NCBI RefSeq assembly: GCF_000003815.2
Contig: NC_049994.1
Location: 17,845,356 to 17,909,355 of the forward strand
Length of the DNA: 64,000 nucleotides
DNA from: Branchiostoma floridae
Lineage: Eukaryota > Chordata > Leptocardii > Amphioxiformes > Branchiostomatidae
Reading direction: 5' to 3'
The notes below the pieces were generated by a model that was not told the DNA's origin, made no database searches, and saw nothing but the letters and a program-made list of their open reading frames with translations. The position numbers and the translations under genes were made by a program. Positions 47,401 to 53,400 of the stretch are shown in pieces. The first letter of the stretch is position 1; each line of letters starts with the position of its first letter.

Positions 47401-50400
47401 ATGGGTCTGAATAAATAAGTAGCATAAAGGGAAACTATTCAAAGGCAAGAAAGGTTTTGTTAACTTGTAGATTAATTCTGTTAGTGGACATATACCTGCT
47501 ATTGAATGTGAAATTGGATTTGAAAACTGACATATATTATAAGTACATGTATAACATATTTTGATGTAATGAGGTTTCTTTTTACATTTTTTATAGGTGG
47601 AAAACAAGCCGAAATACTATGGAAGAGAGTAAGTTATGTTGGAATCCTACAGTTTCAAAATGTAATACTATGCACATGTGTGTACATGTGTGTGTGTGTG
47701 CGTGCGCTTACCCATGTATACCTGTGTATGTGTACATGCATGTGTATAATTATTATGTGTGCACATGACTGTATGTGCATTTCTGTGTGCATGTGTAGAT
47801 GTATGTGTGTTTGTATGTGTGTGTATGTGTGCATGCATACATAAGTCATTATTACATAGAATTATGTGTGTGTATGTTTTGTATGCTGATTATCAGTAAG
47901 TAATTGCAGTTTGGATAAGGGGGTCTGCCATCCCTGATTGTGTCCAATCTTTGACAGGTTCCATGGGATGATATCTCGGGAGGGGACTGATGCGTTGCTA
48001 GGCGACGTGGAGGGGAGTTACCTCATCAGGGAAAGTCAGCGGCAACCTGGCAGTTATACACTGGCTATAAGGTACGTATATTGTTAACGCTAGTTCACCT
48101 TTATCCGTGGGATGACCTTTTTCCATTGTCTCTGAAAACAGCACATTTAGGAGTATTGAATCTGTGGACTGTGGTTTCAAATTTGCCATATTTTCAAAAT
48201 GTTCAGATTTGAAACCACCGTCCGTTGACTTCATATCCCTAAATACGTTTTTTTTTAACAAATAATGAATATAGGTTACCCTCGGATAAAGGTGAACAAG
48301 CCTTACATACAGGTAGGCCTTGCCAGATTAATTTGTTTGTTCTTGATATAGAGAAATTTTTTTTGAACTTACTGAGTTGGAGAAACAGAATGAAAACAAA
48401 GCCCAAGGACCAGATTTAAGAAATTAATACTGTAACAGTGACACATTCAAGTTTTTATGATTATTCTTACTATCTATCCATTCATGTTCAGATTTGAGGG
48501 GACGGGAAACACTTCGTCGCTGACAAGTATTTCAACGCGATACAAAACCTTGTTGCCAGATAGTATACTGGTATCATTCTGCAATATAATCATATGTACT
48601 AAATTCTACGTCAACATTTTCTATCTTATCTATTCATGTTTAGGTTTAGAGGGACCACCAAGAATTTCCGGCTGTACTACAACGGGAAACACTTTGTCGC
48701 TGACAAGCGTTTCGACACGATACAGAACCTCGTAGCCAGATAGTTTATCTGCAATATTATCATACAAAATACTGCATTTAGTTGAACTATTTCTTAATAT
48801 TGTATCTATCTTTTCATGTTCAGATTCGGAGGGACCACCAAGAATTTCCGGCTCTACTATGACGGGAAACACTTCGTCGCCGACAAGCGTTTCGACACGA
48901 TACAAAACCTCGTAGCCGATGGCCTCATCACTATGTACATCGAAGCAAAGGCAGAGGAATACATCAAGCGAATGACGGGCGAGCCGATTTACGAACCGTG
49001 CGGATACCTGTCGCTACGGAAACGGACGTCGCGCGTGGTGACGACCTTCTCCAGAACTGTAACCACGGCAACGATAGACGAGGTTGACAACTTCTCTTCC
49101 ATTTCTTCGTCGACGTCGCAAAGCTCAGAAAATTCTTCGGTAAGTCTGTTTGTTAATGTTATGTAAATAATGTTTGCAGTTTTTAAAACTTTCCCCCTGC
49201 TAGCTAAAGTAGCAGTTTTGCACCAAATTTCTGTAGAATATTGGGTTTCTCTTAGGTCCCAAATGTATTGGTACCCATCAGGGATGTAGCCCTTGCTGGG
49301 CTCCAAAGCCACAAACATCGCTTGGTTTTCCCCACGGGTAGGTCAAGGTGTCTTTTTGTTACCAGGTCCTGGGTTCATTTTAAGTCCAACCTAAATTCAC
49401 CCAGAGGTCCATCTGGGCACAGGAATACAACTGAACTCTGCATACAAAGTCTAGTCTTATTACTATTAGCGTCCAACAGTTGCTCCCTGCCAAATAACTA
49501 TTACATTGTAGTGCTGTTGGAAGTTAAGCGGTAGAACATTTAAAGATTTACAGTGTAAACTCATTACTCGGGCCATAGCTTTTATTTTGATTGCCTTTTG
49601 TTCCAATTGATCATGACAGGCACAAGTTGTAAAAGGAAGCTGAACTGGATGTATAATGCCAGGCAGACATTATAGCCAATACTGTCTCTCAGATCCCTTT
49701 TTAAATTGGATTTAACAGAAAAAATGAAAACTGTTAAGAAATCATCAATACTTTCGTAAATGGCATAAAAAGGTTAAAATAAAACTTCACGTGCACTTAC
49801 TGTAGATTCATTTTATTCTTGCAGTGACTTTTATTTTGTTGTTAGAAGTGGAAGGAGGTTTTTGCCAAGTTCTAAGTTTGTTATTGAAACATTTCCATAC
49901 AAGACACAGTCATACTTGCCATGTCATGATATTGTGAGACGTGTGAAAACCTTGAAAATAAAGTCACCGCGAATATTTCAAGTAATTACCATATATAACA
50001 GTATAAGGGCCTTCGCTTTTATTTTGATTGCCTTTTGTTCAAATTGATGGTGACCTTGTAAAAGGAAGCTGTACCAGATGTACAATACCCAGCAGACGTT
50101 ATTTCCGATACTGTCTGTGCAGGCCATTTTTTCAATTGGATTTAACAGCTAAATGGAAACTGTTAAGAAAGAATTTCAACATTTTTCAAATGGCATTAAA
50201 AAGATGTAAAGAAAACTCCACAATCACTCTTGCTGTAAATTCATATTACTCATGCAGTGACTATGTCTTTATTCTGTTGTAAGAGATGATATTTGCCATG
50301 TCATGATATGGTGAGAGATGAGGAAAATCTTGAAAAGAAAGCCATCGCAAACATTATAAAGGCCATTGCTTTTATTTTGATTGCCTTTTGTTCCAATTGA

Positions 50401-53400
50401 TGGTGACCTTGTAAAAGGGAAGCTATACCGGATGTACAATACCTGGCAGACGTTATTGCCGATACCGTCTGACAGGTCAATTTAAGAAATCATTTCAACA
50501 TTTTTTAAATAGCTTTAAAAAGATGGAAAGAAAACTGCACATATGCTTACCATAAATTCATTTATTCTTACAGTGACTAAGTCTTTATCTTGTTGGAAGA
50601 GGCGAAGGAGGTTTTTGTCACAATACACAATCATATTTGCCATGTCATGGTATGGCATGAGGTGTGAAAAACCTTGAAAATAAAGCAACTGCAAACATTT
50701 CACAATTAACTGTACATACACAATGTGAAGGCCATTGCTTTTATTCTAATTGCCTTTAGTTCAAATTGATCGTGTCCTTGTAAAAGGGAAGCAGTACCGG
50801 ACGTACAATGCCCAGCAGACATTATTGCCGATACTGTCTGACAGGTCATTTAGGGAGCAGCAATGGAAATCAATGGCAGCTTCCTGAGTCTGGCCTACTG
50901 ATTAATGAAGTCTGAACTGTGCCGACCCTGGAATTAGAGCCAATATCAGAGATGTACATGTTTGTATAAGAACCACCTGGCGAGATATACCACGGCTCCT
51001 CTTAATATATCCTTCAATACTCTGAAATCATTTCGAATGTAAGGGTTCAAGGCGTTCGAATGTAGCTTATTATAAGTTCGAAACTGTGACCCAGGAATAA
51101 AAGCAAATAACAAGGATGACTGGATGTACATGTTTATATAAGTACCACCACTGCTCATCTTGATACATCCATTCGATACTCAGGAACCGGATGTTGATAG
51201 TTTGAATCTAAGGCCTAAACGTGACCCTGGAATAAAAGCCAAGAGCAGAAATCAATAGAACCTTCCTGAGTCTGAACTCCTGATTAATCAAGTCTGAACT
51301 GTGGAGACCCTGGAATTACAGGCAATATCAGAGATGTTCATGTTTTTAGAAGAACCACCTGGCCAGACATACATTTGCTCGTCTTAATACATCCTACAGA
51401 TACTTTGAAATGAGTTTGAATGTAAGGGTTCAAGGGGTTCGAATGTAGCTTATTATAAGTCCGAAACTGTGACCCTGGAATAAAAGCCAATAACAAGGAT
51501 GTAAATGTTTGTATAAGTAACACCACTGCTCATCTTGATACATCCATTCAGTACCCTGAAGTCAGAAGTTGAGGGTTCGAATCTAAGGACTAAACTGTGT
51601 CCCTGGAATAAAAGCCATTATCAGAGATTTTTATATCACTTTAACATTTTACTTTTCAACCAGAAGTTGAGTGTTTGACTCTCCATGAAATAGATATACT
51701 TGCACTATATTTCTTGCTTAGAAAGTGTGATTCCAATTATGACAGATGCATGTTCCCACAAAAAACATATGGATTGGCTTAACAGCTAATTGCAGTACCT
51801 ATTAATCTAGTATACAGTCTTGGCCAGTTTTACTGTAGGTGCTAAATGTAAGCATCTTATTTTAACCCATAGATTAGACTAAGTATGCTTTCTTGTAGAG
51901 AATCTTCAGATTAACACCACTCTTTCTCACCCATTTACACAACAGCTGGACCTAGCTCTCTCACCCAGCAAGAGAGCGAGCACCGAAGCGTCGTCTTACG
52001 AAAAACCTCATAACTTTAAGGTACGCTGCTTCTCTTTAACACCATGTGCTCTCTTCTATTATTAATGCTGGGCTCGAGATACTTTTTCTGCATACCTGCA
52101 CTGGTGAAGGTAACATTGAAAATTACCTGCACCGAACAAATTTTACCTGCACCACTCTGAATATAGGAAGTATGGATTATACTTGAATTGTTCAGGAACC
52201 ATTGCTGTTTTTTCTTTTATACTTATTAGGCAGTAACAGTCAATGCAGATAATAATGATCCATATACACCTACATCATAGCACATTTATGTATGAAACCC
52301 AGTACATGGACCAGTGCAGGTTAGGTGCAGGTAGACACCAGAAATACCTGCACAGCTCCAATTTTACCTGCACTAACCTGCATATGCAGGTGGTATTTCG
52401 AGCCCTGTAATGTGTTCCTCCACGATATACAGCTGTGGAAGCAATGATTGGTATGTAAATATTTAATGCTGTGCTGATTACTCCTCCTAAAAGAGTCACC
52501 ACGTTATTTGTGCACAACAGTAAAAGTGCTGAAGACTCATATATTTGTGTTTCTGACATACAGTCAGTACCCTGGACAGTAACTTAAATATGACTTTATG
52601 GACACAACTTTGTGGCCAAGTACCTGTAGGAACATATTCTTGGCAATCTAAATTACTACAGATGAGAAACAACATGAGGAAAGATTATACGGGATGTTTT
52701 GTAACATTGGATGGCTAACATGTGTAACAGCACTCATTTTCAGTCCAAGGACAAGCAGTACATTGCAATGAAAATGCTATTTTTTTCATGCTTTTGCATA
52801 TGTGTACAGTTTCTAATGTATTGATTATTTTATGGGTAAACTGTCAAGAAGACATTAACTTGTAAAAACACAATGCATTATGTATAGCACTACATATAGC
52901 CAACATGTGTTCTTCTTGTCCTTGTCATCCTGTCGGCAACATGTGTAAGGCAGAAATACAAGAGAATGACATGATTTGATACTGTGGATGGTAAATGTGA
53001 AACAACAGAAACACAGAATTCAGCACTAAAGACAGGCATTCAAGACACAGGAAAGCCAGGATAACATTAAATACTAGACATAGCTAGCATGCAAAAACGG
53101 AAACATAAAAAGTCTATACAATGTTAGAATGTAATATTCAGCACCAGGGACAGCCCTGTGACACACCATATGTGTCCTTGTAAGGGTAATGTTTAGTTTA
53201 AGAAAAGCCATTTTTTGCATTGGATGGCTAACATGCAATTGCAGCCACATTCAGTACCAAGGACAGTACTGTTATATGCTGTTTATTTTACTGCAAGGGA
53301 GGATGTTTAGTGTTAGGAAGGCTATTTTTGTTCCATTGGATTGCTAACATGTAAAATCTACATTCAATATGAAGGACAGTCCTGTAATACACTGTTTATT

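Noticed and set aside
47569-47844. Cys-rich 91-residue protein on +
   Set aside because: It runs through chimaerin exon 3 and then the TG microsatellite; the Cys and Val content is repeat-derived.
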